64,000 nt of DNA, taken from Piscinibacter sp. HJYY11. Its GTDB lineage: Bacteria > Pseudomonadota > Gammaproteobacteria > Burkholderiales > Burkholderiaceae_C. The position numbers were made by a program, and so were the translations under genes. Within the stretch, counting starts at the first letter, position 1. The number at the start of each line of letters is the position of its first letter. Under the pieces are notes generated by a model. It was given only the letters and a program-made list of their open reading frames with translations. It searched no databases and had not been told where the DNA came from. Below, piece by piece: positions 1-17,417 of this stretch. The stretch is from the NCBI RefSeq assembly GCF_016735515.1, contig NZ_JAERQZ010000001.1:3956746-4020745 (forward strand). The letters run 5' to 3'.

Positions 1-2
1 AG

Positions 3-1811
<1,809 letters not shown>

Positions 1812-1828
1812 AGGAATAGGAGAGATAT

Positions 1829-6058
<4,230 letters not shown>

Positions 6059-6078
6059 GCGACTTTCGCTGTGAATTG

Positions 6079-6104
6079 AAAGGGCGGCTTCGGCCGCCCT
6101 TTTT
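6079..6104 (+). terminator. Intrinsic terminator of rpoBC
   Basis: A perfect 8-bp stem AGGGCGGC / GCCGCCCT closes a TTCG tetraloop, preceded by A residues and followed by a run of T. It lies 20 bases after the rpoC stop and also abuts the 3' end of the opposite-strand PIN gene, so it may work in both directions. Confidence 0.93.
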
Positions 6105-6541
6105 CATTCCAGCCGCCAGCGGCCCGGGGGGATCACCTGGAGACCGAGGCGGCCCGCGCGGCGGGCGAGCTTGAGCACCGCCCGGTCGCGACTGACCAGC
6201 CAGCGGGCCCGTGCCAGGGCCAGGTCGACGAACTTCTGGTCGTCGGTGTCGGTGCAACGCAGGCGCGTCGCCTCGTCTTGGAGCACGGGGATTGAGGCAA
6301 TTTCCGAGAGCCGGCGCCAACTTTCGCCAATCATGGCCAGGTCGGGGCGGTATGCGGCGGCAACGCCTCGGCCCAGCACGTGCAGCAGTTCATCGTGCAT
6401 CGGCTCGGTCACGATCCAGCGCAGCCGGCCCTGTTCGATGGCGTCAAAGAGGGCCCGGCCTTCAGGGTTGCGGAACACCAGCCAGTCCAGGACCACGTTG
6501 GTGTCCAGCACGACGGCCGGCTTCGAGAGGCTTGCGTCCAA
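6104..6541 (-). CDS. PIN-domain protein, putative toxin-type ribonuclease (COG1569-like)
   Basis: The protein carries a PIN fold signature: [13 protein letters not shown] near the start (first metal-binding Asp), an EPMHDELL block, [14 protein letters not shown] (acidic pair) and LVSRDRAVL near the end. This is the pattern of the 'PIN family putative toxin' group. PIN enzymes are metal-dependent RNases, often the toxin of a toxin-antitoxin pair, but no antitoxin gene adjoins it. The start is uncertain: no ATG lies just upstream of the domain. TTG at 6541 gives 145 residues, a normal family length; a GTG at 6511 is also possible. The frame stays open back to 6679, but that part overlaps the rpsL promoter and does not look like protein. 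It runs convergent with rpoC. Confidence 0.72.
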   Translation of the reverse strand: MDASLSKPAVVLDTNVVLDWLVFRNPEGRALFDAIEQGRLRWIVTEPMHDELLHVLGRGVAAAYRPDLAMIGESWRRLSEIASIPVLQDEATRLRCTDTDDQKFVDLALARARWLVSRDRAVLKLARRAGRLGLQVIPPGRWRLE

Positions 6542-6549
6542 GTCCTTGC

Positions 6550-6578
6550 TTGCGAGTGAGGGTTGCCACGAATATAAT
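6550..6578 (+). promoter_or_regulatory. Sigma-70 promoter of the str operon (rpsL)
   Basis: TTGCGA at 6550-6555, a 17-base spacer, and a consensus TATAAT at 6573-6578. The predicted start of transcription leaves a leader of about 210 bases before rpsL. The promoter sits just upstream of the likely start of the opposite-strand PIN gene. Confidence 0.85.
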
Positions 6579-6740
6579 CGCGGGCTTTTCAGCAGGTTTT
6601 GTCGACAGGCACACAACACACAAGGTGACGTGTCCTGTGGGCTGCGCTCTTTGTCGGGCGGCTCACCGTGACCTCTCACGGCTTCGGGCTCGTCTCCCAG
6701 TGGAGCGCTCGACGACTTCTACTGGAAATCAAAGAGTCAT

Positions 6741-6768
6741 GGCGCCTTTCTCGAAAGAGTCAGGCGCC
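6741..6768 (+). promoter_or_regulatory. Hairpin in the rpsL leader
   Basis: A perfect 7-bp stem GGCGCCT / AGGCGCC encloses a loop that can itself pair CTTT with AAAG. It ends 30 bases before the rpsL ATG, close enough to influence translation initiation. Its role is inference. Confidence 0.5.
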
Positions 6769-6798
6769 CGTGTAGCTTCAAACGGGAACAAGTTACCA

Positions 6799-7176
6799 AT
6801 GCCAACCATCAACCAACTCGTGCGCAAGGGTCGTGAGACCGAAGCCACGAAGTCCAAGTCGCCTGCGATGCAGGGCGGCCCCCAGCGCCGTGGCGTTTGC
6901 ACGCGTGTGTACACCACGACGCCGAAGAAGCCGAATTCGGCCCTTCGTAAAGTCGCCAAGGTGCGCCTGACCAACGGTTTCGAGGTCATCTCGTACATCG
7001 GCGGTGAAGGCCACAACCTGCAGGAGCACAGCGTCGTGCTCGTGCGCGGCGGTCGTGTGAAGGACCTCCCTGGTGTGCGTTACCACATCGTCCGTGGCTC
7101 GCTCGACCTGCAAGGCGTGAAAGACCGCAAGCAGGCTCGTTCGAAGTACGGTGCGAAGCGCCCGAAGAAGGCCTGA
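6799..7176 (+). CDS. rpsL: 30S ribosomal protein S12
   Basis: S12 monitors codon-anticodon pairing in the decoding centre. The product is 125 residues, beginning [13 protein letters not shown], and carries the conserved [16 protein letters not shown] block (streptomycin-site lysine in the wild-type state) and the [17 protein letters not shown] block. An in-frame ATG at 6739 would add 20 unrelated residues; the start at 6799 matches the family N-terminus. First gene of the rpsL-rpsG-fusA-tuf group, with its own promoter at 6550-6578. Confidence 0.98.
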   Translation: MPTINQLVRKGRETEATKSKSPAMQGGPQRRGVCTRVYTTTPKKPNSALRKVAKVRLTNGFEVISYIGGEGHNLQEHSVVLVRGGRVKDLPGVRYHIVRGSLDLQGVKDRKQARSKYGAKRPKKA

Positions 7177-7191
7177 TAGTTCAAGTTGTCA

Positions 7192-7275
7192 TGCGCCAGC
7201 GTCATGCTGCGCACGTCGTATTGCGGTACATCGTGTGATGTGCCGAGTAAGTGGAGTCGCAAAGCGTGCGATTCC
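7192..7275 (+). promoter_or_regulatory. Three hairpins in the rpsL-rpsG gap, candidate S7 operator
   Basis: Three successive stem-loops fill the 145-base gap: TGCGC / GCGCA (7192-7213), CGGTACATC / GATGTGCCG with a GTGT loop and one wobble (7224-7245), and GGAGTCGC / GCGATTCC with one wobble (7253-7275). In E. coli, S7 binds mRNA structure in this same gap to repress translation. That these hairpins do the same is inference from position. Confidence 0.45.
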
Positions 7276-7321
7276 GCGGCGAAGCTGAAAAGCCCCGCCA
7301 ACTGAAGCCAAAGGAAGAGAA

Positions 7322-7792
7322 ATGCCTCGTCGTCGCGAAGTCCCCAAACGGGACATCCTCCCCGATCCGAAGTTCAACTCGGTCGAGCTCTCCAAGTTCA
7401 TGAACGTGATCATGGAGTCCGGCAAGAAGGCCGTGGCCGAACGCATCATTTACGGTGCCCTCGACCAGGTCGAGAAGAAGTCGGGCAAGGATCCACTCGA
7501 GATCTTCAACGTCGCGCTGAACAACATCAAGCCGATGGTCGAAGTGAAGTCACGCCGCGTGGGCGGTGCGAACTACCAAGTTCCCGTGGAAGTTCGCCCC
7601 GTGCGCCGCGTGGCCCTGGCCATGCGCTGGTTGAAGGAATCGGCGCGCAAGCGTGGTGAGAAGTCGATGGCCCAGCGCCTCGCCAACGAGCTGCTCGAGG
7701 CCGTCGAAGGCCGCGGCGGCGCGATGAAGAAGCGCGACGAAGTGCACCGCATGGCAGAAGCCAACAAGGCGTTCTCCCACTTCCGCTTCTAA
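7322..7792 (+). CDS. rpsG: 30S ribosomal protein S7
   Basis: S7 nucleates assembly of the 30S head by binding the 3' domain of 16S rRNA and lines the exit-site path. The 156-residue product starts [18 protein letters not shown] and contains the family blocks [22 protein letters not shown] and [16 protein letters not shown] sequence. An AAGGAAG ribosome site lies 5 bases before the ATG. In E. coli it is the autoregulator of the str operon. It is separated from rpsL by a structured 145-base gap and from fusA by a terminator-like hairpin. Confidence 0.98.
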   Translation: MPRRREVPKRDILPDPKFNSVELSKFMNVIMESGKKAVAERIIYGALDQVEKKSGKDPLEIFNVALNNIKPMVEVKSRRVGGANYQVPVEVRPVRRVALAMRWLKESARKRGEKSMAQRLANELLEAVEGRGGAMKKRDEVHRMAEANKAFSHFRF

Positions 7793-7805
7793 GTTCTGGT
7801 CCCCT

Positions 7806-7841
7806 GCGCGCCTGGGTCGTGTGACCGTCAGGCGCGCTTTT
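7806..7841 (+). terminator. Terminator-like hairpin between rpsG and fusA
   Basis: A 9-bp perfect stem GCGCGCCTG / CAGGCGCGC continues into an inner GGTC / GACC pairing and is followed by TTTT. It has all parts of an intrinsic terminator, yet fusA begins only 19 bases later with no promoter visible between them. It may reduce read-through into fusA-tuf. Confidence 0.7.
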
Positions 7842-7860
7842 CAGTTTCTGGAGTGCCACC

Positions 7861-9966
<2,106 letters not shown>

Positions 9967-10090
9967 TCGATTTAGTTAGACGAGCCGGTCTTCGTCGGAG
10001 CCCCGCCTGCTGCCAGTGGCAGGCGGATCACCCCTCCGCCGGAGACCTTAAACACCGCACTGGACTGCTCTTTGATTTGGAGAAACTGAA

Positions 10091-11281
<1,191 letters not shown>

Positions 11282-11298
11282 ACCTCTGCGTGACGACC

Positions 11299-11318
11299 GG
11301 GTGGCCGCAAGGTCACCC
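11299..11318 (+). other. Hairpin between tuf and rpsJ
   Basis: GGGTGGCC / GGTCACCC pairs over 8 positions with one wobble around a GCAA tetraloop, 17 bases after the tuf stop. No T-run follows, so it is more likely an RNA-stability or processing hairpin than a full terminator. Confidence 0.45.
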
Positions 11319-11380
11319 AGCCATTACACCCGCGGCCCGAGCCGTCGCAACGGCCGCACTGCTCTTTTCAGGAATTCGTC

Positions 11381-11692
11381 ATGCAAAAGCAAAAGATCCG
11401 CATTCGCCTCAAGGCGTTTGACTACAAGCTGATCGACCAGTCCGCACTGGAGATCGTCGACACAGCCAAGCGCACCGGCGCGATCGTCAAGGGCCCGGTC
11501 CCCCTGCCGACCCGCATGCAGCGTTTCGACATCCTGCGTTCGCCGCACGTCAACAAGACGAGCCGCGACCAGTTCGAAATCCGCACGCACCAGCGCCTGA
11601 TGGACATCGTCGACCCGACCGACAAGACGGTGGACGCGCTGATGAAGCTCGACCTGCCGGCTGGCGTCGACGTCGAGATCAAGCTGCAGTAA
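11381..11692 (+). CDS. rpsJ: 30S ribosomal protein S10 (NusE)
   Basis: S10 is part of the 30S head and, as NusE, pairs with NusB in antitermination of rRNA transcription. The 103-residue product starts [20 protein letters not shown] and includes [22 protein letters not shown], the long loop that contacts rRNA. An AGGAATT ribosome site precedes the ATG. It stands alone between tuf and a hairpin-plus-promoter element before rplC, so in this genome it may be transcribed mainly with the str group. Confidence 0.98.
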   Translation: MQKQKIRIRLKAFDYKLIDQSALEIVDTAKRTGAIVKGPVPLPTRMQRFDILRSPHVNKTSRDQFEIRTHQRLMDIVDPTDKTVDALMKLDLPAGVDVEIKLQ

Positions 11693-11710
11693 ACCGGCCT
11701 CGGCTGATGG

Positions 11711-11741
11711 CAGTTGCGGGTTCGCCCGCAACTGCTACAAT
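11711..11741 (+). promoter_or_regulatory. Promoter before rplC, fused to a TTCG-loop hairpin
   Basis: A perfect 10-bp stem CAGTTGCGGG / CCCGCAACTG with a TTCG loop occupies 11711-11734. Its 5' arm contains TTGCGG (11714-11719), which stands 16 bases before TACAAT (11736-11741). One short stretch could therefore end or stabilise the rpsJ transcript and start a new one for rplC onward. Confidence 0.65.
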
Positions 11742-11875
11742 CCTCGGCTTTTCCGCTTTCGAGCGGCAGAAATTCTGCTCCGGCAGCATTTCAACCCCAA
11801 GTCAGCCCGGCCAATCGATGTCGGGTATCGAAACAAAGGCTTCCGAACCGCAAGGCGAGGGGGCTGGAGAACACT

Positions 11876-12547
11876 ATGAGTCTGAGCAACCGTCTCGGTT
11901 TGCTGGGCCGCAAGGTGGGCATGATGCGCATCTTCACGGACGATGGCGACGCCATCCCCGTGACCGTGCTGGACGTGTCCAACAACCGCGTCACCCAGGT
12001 CAAGACCGCAGAGACCGACGGCTACAGCGCCATCCAGGTGGCGTTCGGCACCCGCAAAGCATCGCGCGTGTCCAAGCCTGAGGCCGGCCACCTCGCGAAA
12101 GCGGGCGTCGAAGCTGGCGAAATCCTCAAGGAATTCCGTGTGGCCGCCGATGTGGCGTCCGGCTTCAAGCCCGGCGCCCAAATCCCGGTGACCACCTTTG
12201 CCGTGGGCCAACTCGTGGACGTGCAGGGCACCTCCATCGGCAAGGGCTTCACCGGCACCATCAAGCGCCACAACTTCGGCTCGCAGCGCGCGTCGCACGG
12301 CAACAGCCGTTCGCACAACGTGCCGGGCTCGATCTCGATGGCGCAGGACCCGGGTCGCGTGTTCCCGGGCAAGAAGATGTCCGGCCACCTCGGTGACGTG
12401 ACCAAGACCGTGCAAAACCTCGACGTGGTGCGCGTGGACGAAGCCCGCCAGCTGCTGCTGGTGCGCGGCGCCGTCCCCGGCTCGAAGAACGGCCATGTGG
12501 TCGTGAGCCCCGCGATCAAGGTCAAGGCCAAGAAGGGAGCCCAGTGA
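11876..12547 (+). CDS. rplC: 50S ribosomal protein L3
   Basis: L3 is an early assembly protein that reaches toward the peptidyl-transferase centre. The start at 11876 gives 223 residues beginning [20 protein letters not shown] and is preceded by GGAGA at 5 bases; the open frame further upstream is leader sequence. The conserved loop [20 protein letters not shown], corresponding to the region methylated by PrmB in E. coli, is present with its glutamine. It shares one base with the rplD start, implying translational coupling. Confidence 0.97.
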   Translation: MSLSNRLGLLGRKVGMMRIFTDDGDAIPVTVLDVSNNRVTQVKTAETDGYSAIQVAFGTRKASRVSKPEAGHLAKAGVEAGEILKEFRVAADVASGFKPGAQIPVTTFAVGQLVDVQGTSIGKGFTGTIKRHNFGSQRASHGNSRSHNVPGSISMAQDPGRVFPGKKMSGHLGDVTKTVQNLDVVRVDEARQLLLVRGAVPGSKNGHVVVSPAIKVKAKKGAQ

Positions 12548-13167
12548 TGCAGCTCGAGCTCCTGAACGAACAAGGCCAGGCGACCTCGAAGGTCGACGCG
12601 CCCGACACCGTGTTCGCCCGCGACTACAACGAAGCGCTGGTGCACCAGATCGTCGTGGCCTTCCAGGCCAACGCCCGCCAAGGCACGCGCGCCCAGCTGG
12701 ACCGCGCCGAGGTGAAGCACACGACCAAGAAGCCGTGGCGCCAGAAGGGCACCGGCCGCGCTCGTGCGGGTATGTCGTCCTCGCCGCTGTGGCGCGGGGG
12801 TGGTCGCATCTTCCCGAACAGCCCCAACGAAAACTTCACCCAGAAGGTCAACAAGAAGATGTACCGCGCCGGCATGGCCGCCATCTTCTCGCAGCTGGCC
12901 CGTGAAGGCCGCCTGGCCGTGGTCGACTCGATCTCGGTCGATTCGCCCAAGACCAAGCAACTCGCCGCCAAGCTGAAGGCCATGGGCCTGTCCAGCGTGC
13001 TGGTGATTGCCGACCAGGTGGACGACAACCTGGCGCTGGCTTCGCGCAACCTGGCCAACGTGCTGGTCGTCGAGCCGCGCTACGCCGATCCGCTGGCCCT
13101 CGTGCACTACAAGAAGGTGCTCGTGACCAAGGCTGCGATCGAGCAACTCAAGGAGATGTTCGCATGA
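12547..13167 (+). CDS. rplD: 50S ribosomal protein L4
   Basis: L4 lines the narrow part of the peptide exit tunnel; in E. coli it also autoregulates the S10 operon. The product has 206 residues. The long extended loop [20 protein letters not shown] followed by [12 protein letters not shown] is the tunnel-reaching segment where macrolide resistance changes occur. The ATG overlaps the rplC stop in TGATG, and the 3' end overlaps rplW in ATGA. Confidence 0.98.
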   Translation: MQLELLNEQGQATSKVDAPDTVFARDYNEALVHQIVVAFQANARQGTRAQLDRAEVKHTTKKPWRQKGTGRARAGMSSSPLWRGGGRIFPNSPNENFTQKVNKKMYRAGMAAIFSQLAREGRLAVVDSISVDSPKTKQLAAKLKAMGLSSVLVIADQVDDNLALASRNLANVLVVEPRYADPLALVHYKKVLVTKAAIEQLKEMFA

Positions 13168-13490
13168 GCACCTCAACCCAAAAGCCCAAGCACGACGAAG
13201 GCCGCCTGGCTCAGGTGCTGGTCGCTCCGATCGTCAGCGAAAAGGCGACCTCCGTTGCCGAGAAGAACAATCAGGTGTTGTTCAAGGTCCTGCGCGACGC
13301 CACCAAGCCCGAGATCAAGGCCGCTGTCGAGCTGCTGTTCAAGGTCGAGGTCGAGTCCATTCAGACCGTGGTCCAGAAGGGTAAGGTCAAGCGTTTCGGC
13401 CGTTCGATCGGTCGCCGTGACCATGTCAAGAAGGCCTACGTGTCGCTGAAGGAAGGCCAAGAGCTCAACTTCTCCGGGGAGGCCGCGTAA
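13164..13490 (+). CDS. rplW: 50S ribosomal protein L23
   Basis: L23 sits at the tunnel exit and docks trigger factor, SRP and the Sec translocon. The 108-residue product contains [20 protein letters not shown], with the SEK motif and the exposed glutamate used by trigger factor, and the family C-terminal half [20 protein letters not shown]. The first 14 residues ([14 protein letters not shown]) form a short polar extension. It overlaps rplD by 4 bases and rplB by 1 base. Confidence 0.97.
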   Translation: MSTSTQKPKHDEGRLAQVLVAPIVSEKATSVAEKNNQVLFKVLRDATKPEIKAAVELLFKVEVESIQTVVQKGKVKRFGRSIGRRDHVKKAYVSLKEGQELNFSGEAA

Positions 13491-14314
13491 TGGCCGTCAT
13501 CAAAGTTAAACCGACTTCGCCTGGCCGCCGTGGCGTGGTGAAGGTGGTGCATCCGCACCTCTACAAGGGCAAGCCAGAAGCTTCGCTGGTCGAGTCGCAG
13601 TTCCAGAAGGCTGGACGCAACAACAATGGCCACATCACGATGCGTCACAAGGGTGGTGGTCACAAGCACCACTACCGCGTGGTCGATTTCGTGCGCAACA
13701 AGGACGGGATCCCCGCGAAGGTCGAGCGCATCGAGTACGACCCCAACCGCACGGCGCACATCGCGCTGGTGTGCTACGCCGACGGCGAGCGCCGCTACAT
13801 CATCGCCCCGCGTGGCCTCGAAGTGGGTTCCACCGTGATCTCGGGCGCCGAAGCACCGATCAAGGCCGGCAACACGCTGCCCATCCGCAACATCCCCGTG
13901 GGTTCGGTGATCCACTGTATCGAGTTGCTGCCGGGCAAGGGCGCGCAGATCGCGCGTTCGGCCGGTACGTCGACGACGCTGCTGGCCCGCGAAGGCACCT
14001 ACGCCCAGGTTCGCCTACGCTCGGGTGAAGTCCGCCGCATCCACATCGATTGCCGCGCCACCATCGGTGAAGTGTCGAACGAAGAGCACAGCCTGCGCCA
14101 GTACGGCAAGGCCGGTGCGATCCGCTGGAAGGGCATCCGCCCGACCGTCCGCGGCGTCGCCATGAACCCGGTGGACCACCCGCACGGCGGCGGCGAAGGC
14201 CGTACCGGCGAAGGCCAGGTGCCGGTGTCGCCTTGGAACACAATGACCAAGGGCTACCGCACTCGCAACAACAAGCGCACGCAGACGTTCATCGTCTCGC
14301 GTCGCAAGAAGTAA
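13490..14314 (+). CDS. rplB: 50S ribosomal protein L2
   Basis: L2 is needed for subunit joining and peptidyl transfer. The product has 274 residues. It contains [20 protein letters not shown] and the invariant C-terminal motif [18 protein letters not shown], whose histidine is equivalent to E. coli H229. The basic tail [17 protein letters not shown] is typical. The ATG overlaps the rplW stop in TAATG, so the two are translationally coupled. Confidence 0.99.
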   Translation: MAVIKVKPTSPGRRGVVKVVHPHLYKGKPEASLVESQFQKAGRNNNGHITMRHKGGGHKHHYRVVDFVRNKDGIPAKVERIEYDPNRTAHIALVCYADGERRYIIAPRGLEVGSTVISGAEAPIKAGNTLPIRNIPVGSVIHCIELLPGKGAQIARSAGTSTTLLAREGTYAQVRLRSGEVRRIHIDCRATIGEVSNEEHSLRQYGKAGAIRWKGIRPTVRGVAMNPVDHPHGGGEGRTGEGQVPVSPWNTMTKGYRTRNNKRTQTFIVSRRKK

Positions 14315-14326
14315 GGGGAACGGCAC

Positions 14327-14605
14327 ATGACTCGTTCACTCAAGAAGGGTCCGTTCGTCGACCAGCACCTTCAGGCCAAGGTCGAGAAGGCGGTCGCCAC
14401 CAAGGACAAGAAGCCCATCAAGACCTGGTCGCGCCGCTCGACGATCCTGCCCGATTTCATCGGTGTCACGATCGCCGTGCACAACGGCAAGCAGCACGTG
14501 CCGGTGTACGTCACGGACCAGATGGTCGGCCACAAGCTCGGCGAATTTGCGCTCACCCGCACGTTCAAGGGCCATCCGGCTGACAAGAAGGCCAACAAGA
14601 AGTAA
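14327..14605 (+). CDS. rpsS: 30S ribosomal protein S19
   Basis: S19 lies at the head of the 30S subunit beside the A-site finger and S13. The product has 92 residues, beginning [15 protein letters not shown], with the conserved block [20 protein letters not shown] and the tail [14 protein letters not shown]. It follows rplB by 12 bases and precedes rplV closely. Confidence 0.98.
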   Translation: MTRSLKKGPFVDQHLQAKVEKAVATKDKKPIKTWSRRSTILPDFIGVTIAVHNGKQHVPVYVTDQMVGHKLGEFALTRTFKGHPADKKANKK

Positions 14606-14616
14606 GGATGACGACG

Positions 14617-14946
14617 ATGGAAACCAAAGCTATCGTTCGCGGCGTCCGCCTCTCGGCTGACAAGGGTCGGCTGGTGGCCGACATGGTCCGCGGCAAGAAG
14701 GTGGACCAGGCGCTCAACATCCTGACGTTCACCCCCAAGAAGGCTGCCGGCATCATCAAGAAGTGCCTCGAGTCCGCGATCGCGAACGCCGAGCACAACG
14801 ATGGCGCCGACATCGACGAGCTGACCGTGAAGACGATCTACGTCGAGCAAGGTGCCACGCTGAAGCGCTTCTCCGCGCGGGCCAAGGGCCGCGGCAACCG
14901 CATCAGCAAGCCGACCGCGCACATCTACATCACCGTCGGCAACTAA
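14617..14946 (+). CDS. rplV: 50S ribosomal protein L22
   Basis: L22 has a long hairpin that lines the exit tunnel next to L4. With the start at 14617 the product has 109 residues, [18 protein letters not shown], the usual betaproteobacterial length. This start is chosen because AAGGA (14604-14608, inside the rpsS stop region) stands 8 bases before it; the ATG at 14608 lies within that ribosome site. The C-terminal hairpin [20 protein letters not shown] is intact. Confidence 0.96.
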   Translation: METKAIVRGVRLSADKGRLVADMVRGKKVDQALNILTFTPKKAAGIIKKCLESAIANAEHNDGADIDELTVKTIYVEQGATLKRFSARAKGRGNRISKPTAHIYITVGN

Positions 14947-14957
14947 AGGCAAAGACC

Positions 14958-15824
14958 ATGGGACAAAAAATCCACCCAACCGGGTTCCGCCTGCCGGTCA
15001 CGCGCAACTGGGCCTCGCGTTGGTATGCATCGAACCAGAACTTCGCCACCATGCTGGCCGAAGACCTCAAGGTTCGTGACTACCTCAAGGCGCGCCTGAA
15101 GAGCGCCGCGGTCTCGCGCATCCTGATCGAGCGCCCCGCCAAGAACGCCCGCATCACCATCTTCTCGGCTCGTCCGGGCGTGGTGATCGGCAAGAAGGGC
15201 GAGGACATCGAAAACCTGAAGGCCGAACTGACCAAGCGTCTGGGCGTGCCCGTCGCGGTCAACATCGAAGAAGTGCGCAAGCCCGAGATCGATGCCCAGC
15301 TGATCGCCGACAGCATCACCCAGCAGCTCGAGAAGCGCATCATGTTCCGCCGCGCGATGAAGCGCGCGATGCAGAACGCCATGCGCCTGGGCGCCCAGGG
15401 CATCAAGCTGATGTCGTCGGGTCGCCTGAACGGCATCGAAATCGCCCGCTGCGAGTGGTACCGCGAAGGCCGCGTGCCCCTGCACACCCTCAAGGCGGAC
15501 ATCGACTACGGCTTCTCCGAGGCTCACACCACCTACGGTGTGATCGGCGTGAAGTGCTGGGTCTACCGCGGTGACCGCCTGGCCAACGGCGAGGTCGCCC
15601 AGGTCAAGCCCGAGGTGCAGGAAGACGATCGTCGCCCGCGCCGTGGCCCCCGCCCGGGTGGCCCTGGCGCACCGGGTGGCCGTGGCGACCGTGGCGCTCC
15701 GCGCCGTGACGGTGGCCGTCCGACCGAAGGTGCCGCTGCAGCCCCTGCGCCGGCTGCCGATGCGCCCAAGGCGCCGGCCGTCAAGCGTGTGCGCAAGGCG
15801 CCCACCGAGGCCAAAGGAGAATAA
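14958..15824 (+). CDS. rpsC: 30S ribosomal protein S3 with long basic C-terminal tail
   Basis: S3 helps form the mRNA entry channel and has helicase activity there. The start at 14958 gives 288 residues. The KH domain motif [17 protein letters not shown] and the S3 C-terminal domain through [16 protein letters not shown] are clear. From about residue 222 the protein adds a 67-residue tail rich in Arg, Gly, Pro and Ala (repeats such as [14 protein letters not shown]), so it is much longer than the 233 residues of E. coli. The tail is probably disordered. Confidence 0.97.
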   Translation: MGQKIHPTGFRLPVTRNWASRWYASNQNFATMLAEDLKVRDYLKARLKSAAVSRILIERPAKNARITIFSARPGVVIGKKGEDIENLKAELTKRLGVPVAVNIEEVRKPEIDAQLIADSITQQLEKRIMFRRAMKRAMQNAMRLGAQGIKLMSSGRLNGIEIARCEWYREGRVPLHTLKADIDYGFSEAHTTYGVIGVKCWVYRGDRLANGEVAQVKPEVQEDDRRPRRGPRPGGPGAPGGRGDRGAPRRDGGRPTEGAAAAPAPAADAPKAPAVKRVRKAPTEAKGE

Positions 15825-15826
15825 GC

Positions 15827-16243
15827 ATGCTGCAACCCGCACGCAGAAAATTCCGCAAGGAACAAAAGGGTCGCAACACCGGTGTCGCCACGCGTGGCGC
15901 TGCCGTGTCGTTCGGCGACTTCGGCCTCAAGGCCACCGAGCGCGGCCGCCTGACGGCGCGCCAGATCGAAGCGGCTCGCCGCGCGATCTCGCGCCACATC
16001 AAGCGCGGTGGTCGCATCTTCATCCGCATCTTCCCCGACAAGCCGATCTCGCAGAAGCCGGCCGAAGTCCGCATGGGCAATGGCAAGGGCAACCCCGAGT
16101 ACTACGTGGCCGAGATCGTGCCGGGCAAGGTGCTGTACGAAATCAACGGCGTGCCCGAGCAGCTGGCCCGCGAAGCGTTCAAGCTGGCTTCGGCTAAGCT
16201 GCCGCTGAGCACCACGTTCGTCGCCCGCCAAGTGGGCGCCTGA
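15827..16243 (+). CDS. rplP: 50S ribosomal protein L16
   Basis: L16 is a late assembly protein that organises the A-site of the 50S subunit. The 138-residue product starts [17 protein letters not shown] and contains [20 protein letters not shown] and the [19 protein letters not shown] loop, which includes the arginine hydroxylated by RoxA in E. coli. An AGGAG ribosome site lies at the end of rpsC, two bases from whose stop this gene begins. Confidence 0.98.
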   Translation: MLQPARRKFRKEQKGRNTGVATRGAAVSFGDFGLKATERGRLTARQIEAARRAISRHIKRGGRIFIRIFPDKPISQKPAEVRMGNGKGNPEYYVAEIVPGKVLYEINGVPEQLAREAFKLASAKLPLSTTFVARQVGA

Positions 16244-16262
16244 GGCGCGAACGGAGAGTTAC

Positions 16263-16463
16263 ATGAAAGCATCCGAACTCCGCGCCAAGGACGTTGCGGC
16301 ACTCGAGAAGGAAGTGGCTGACCTGATGAAGGCCCACTTCGGTCTGCGCATGCAAAAGGCGACCCAGCAGTTGACCAACCACACGACGCTGGGCAACACC
16401 CGCCGTGACATCGCTCGTGCCAAGACCATCCTGGCCGAGAAGAAGAAAGGGGCCGCGAAATGA
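16263..16463 (+). CDS. rpmC: 50S ribosomal protein L29
   Basis: L29 is a small two-helix protein near the tunnel exit, contacting L23. The product has 66 residues, [20 protein letters not shown], with the family block [20 protein letters not shown] and [23 protein letters not shown] stands 6 bases before the ATG. Its last codons overlap the start of rpsQ in ATGA. Confidence 0.97.
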   Translation: MKASELRAKDVAALEKEVADLMKAHFGLRMQKATQQLTNHTTLGNTRRDIARAKTILAEKKKGAAK

Positions 16464-16753
16464 CTGCCACCGCCGGTGAAATCAAGATCGACGCCCCGGG
16501 CAAGAACCAGCGCAAGCTGGTCGGCAAGGTCGTCAGCGACAAGCGTTCCAAGACCGTCACGGTCCTGATCGAGCGTCGGACCAAGCACGAGCTGTACGGC
16601 AAGATCGTCGCCAAGTCGAGCAAGTACCATGCGCACGACGAGAAGAACGAGTACAAGCTCGGCGACACCGTCGAGATCGCTGAAAGCCGCCCGATCTCCA
16701 AGACCAAGTCGTGGGTCGTCACGCGCCTGGTCGAGAAGGCTCGCGAAGTCTGA
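16460..16753 (+). CDS. rpsQ: 30S ribosomal protein S17
   Basis: S17 is an early-binding OB-fold protein of the 30S body. The product has 97 residues. After a short polar N-terminus the family core [20 protein letters not shown] and [20 protein letters not shown] are clear. It overlaps rpmC by 4 bases. In most proteobacteria rplN would follow; here a peroxiredoxin gene comes next. Confidence 0.97.
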   Translation: MTATAGEIKIDAPGKNQRKLVGKVVSDKRSKTVTVLIERRTKHELYGKIVAKSSKYHAHDEKNEYKLGDTVEIAESRPISKTKSWVVTRLVEKAREV

Positions 16754-16848
16754 TCTGACGCTCTCTTGCGACGGTCGGGTGTGTCCTTTCCCAGGCGCCC
16801 CGGCCGTTTTGCATTTCTTCTGACGTTCTTCATCTTTTGGAGGTGACC

Positions 16849-17364
16849 ATGCTCAAGGTTGGCGACAAACTCCCCGCAGGCGCACTGCAGGAATTCATCG
16901 AGGTCGAAGGCAACGGCTGCTCGATCGGCCCCAACTCCTTTGACATCGCCAAGGAAACGGCCGGAAAGACGATTGCCGTGTTCGCGCTGCCGGGTGCCTA
17001 TACGCCGACCTGCTCGGCGCAGCATGTGCCGGGCTACGTGAAGCAGGCCGATGAGTTCAAGAAGGCGGGTGTCGACGAGATCTGGTGTGTGTCGGTCAAC
17101 GACGCTTTCGTGATGGGTGCCTGGGGTCGTGATCAGAAGACGACGGGCAAGGTGCGCATGATGGCCGACGGCAGCGCGGCGTTTGCCAATGCCACTGGCC
17201 TGACGCTGGATCTGACGGCGCGCGGCATGGGCGTGCGGTCGCAACGCTACTCGATGCTCGTCCAGGATGGTGTCGTCAAGACGCTGAACGTCGAGGCCCC
17301 GGGCAAGTTCGAGGTGAGTGGCGCCGAGACACTGCTGGAGCAGGCCAAGAAGCTGAAGGCCTGA
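16849..17364 (+). CDS. Peroxiredoxin (Prx5-type) inside the ribosomal protein cluster
   Basis: Thiol peroxidase that reduces hydrogen peroxide and alkyl hydroperoxides. The start at 16849 has GGAGGTGA 2 bases upstream and gives 171 residues. The active-site motif PGAYTPTC puts the peroxidatic cysteine at C55, with T52 completing the PxxxTxxC pattern, and RSQRYSMLV supplies the family arginine. C24 and C80 are other cysteines that could serve as resolving residues. It lies between rpsQ (95 bases upstream) and rplN, in the same direction; a hairpin follows the stop, so it is probably the last gene of the S10 transcription unit. Confidence 0.93.
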   Translation: MLKVGDKLPAGALQEFIEVEGNGCSIGPNSFDIAKETAGKTIAVFALPGAYTPTCSAQHVPGYVKQADEFKKAGVDEIWCVSVNDAFVMGAWGRDQKTTGKVRMMADGSAAFANATGLTLDLTARGMGVRSQRYSMLVQDGVVKTLNVEAPGKFEVSGAETLLEQAKKLKA

Positions 17365-17379
17365 GTTCAGATCTGGATC

Positions 17380-17417
17380 GCCCGTGCTTGACACGGGCTT
17401 TCGCCGCGCTGCATAAT
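17380..17417 (+). promoter_or_regulatory. Promoter of the spc group (rplN), fused to a hairpin
   Basis: TTGACA (17388-17393) and CATAAT (17412-17417) are 18 bases apart, a good sigma-70 promoter. The -35 box lies in the loop and 3' arm of a perfect 7-bp hairpin GCCCGTG / CACGGGC (17380-17398) that is followed by TTT and sits 16 bases after the peroxiredoxin stop. The element can end one transcript and start the next. Confidence 0.8.

Noticed and set aside
6542..6679. Upstream extension of the PIN gene to base 6679
   Set aside because: It would overlap the str promoter and leader, contains many cysteines and no PIN-family sequence.
6739..6798. In-frame ATG extending rpsL by 20 codons
   Set aside because: S12 starts at MPTINQLV or similar throughout the family; the extension overlaps a leader hairpin.
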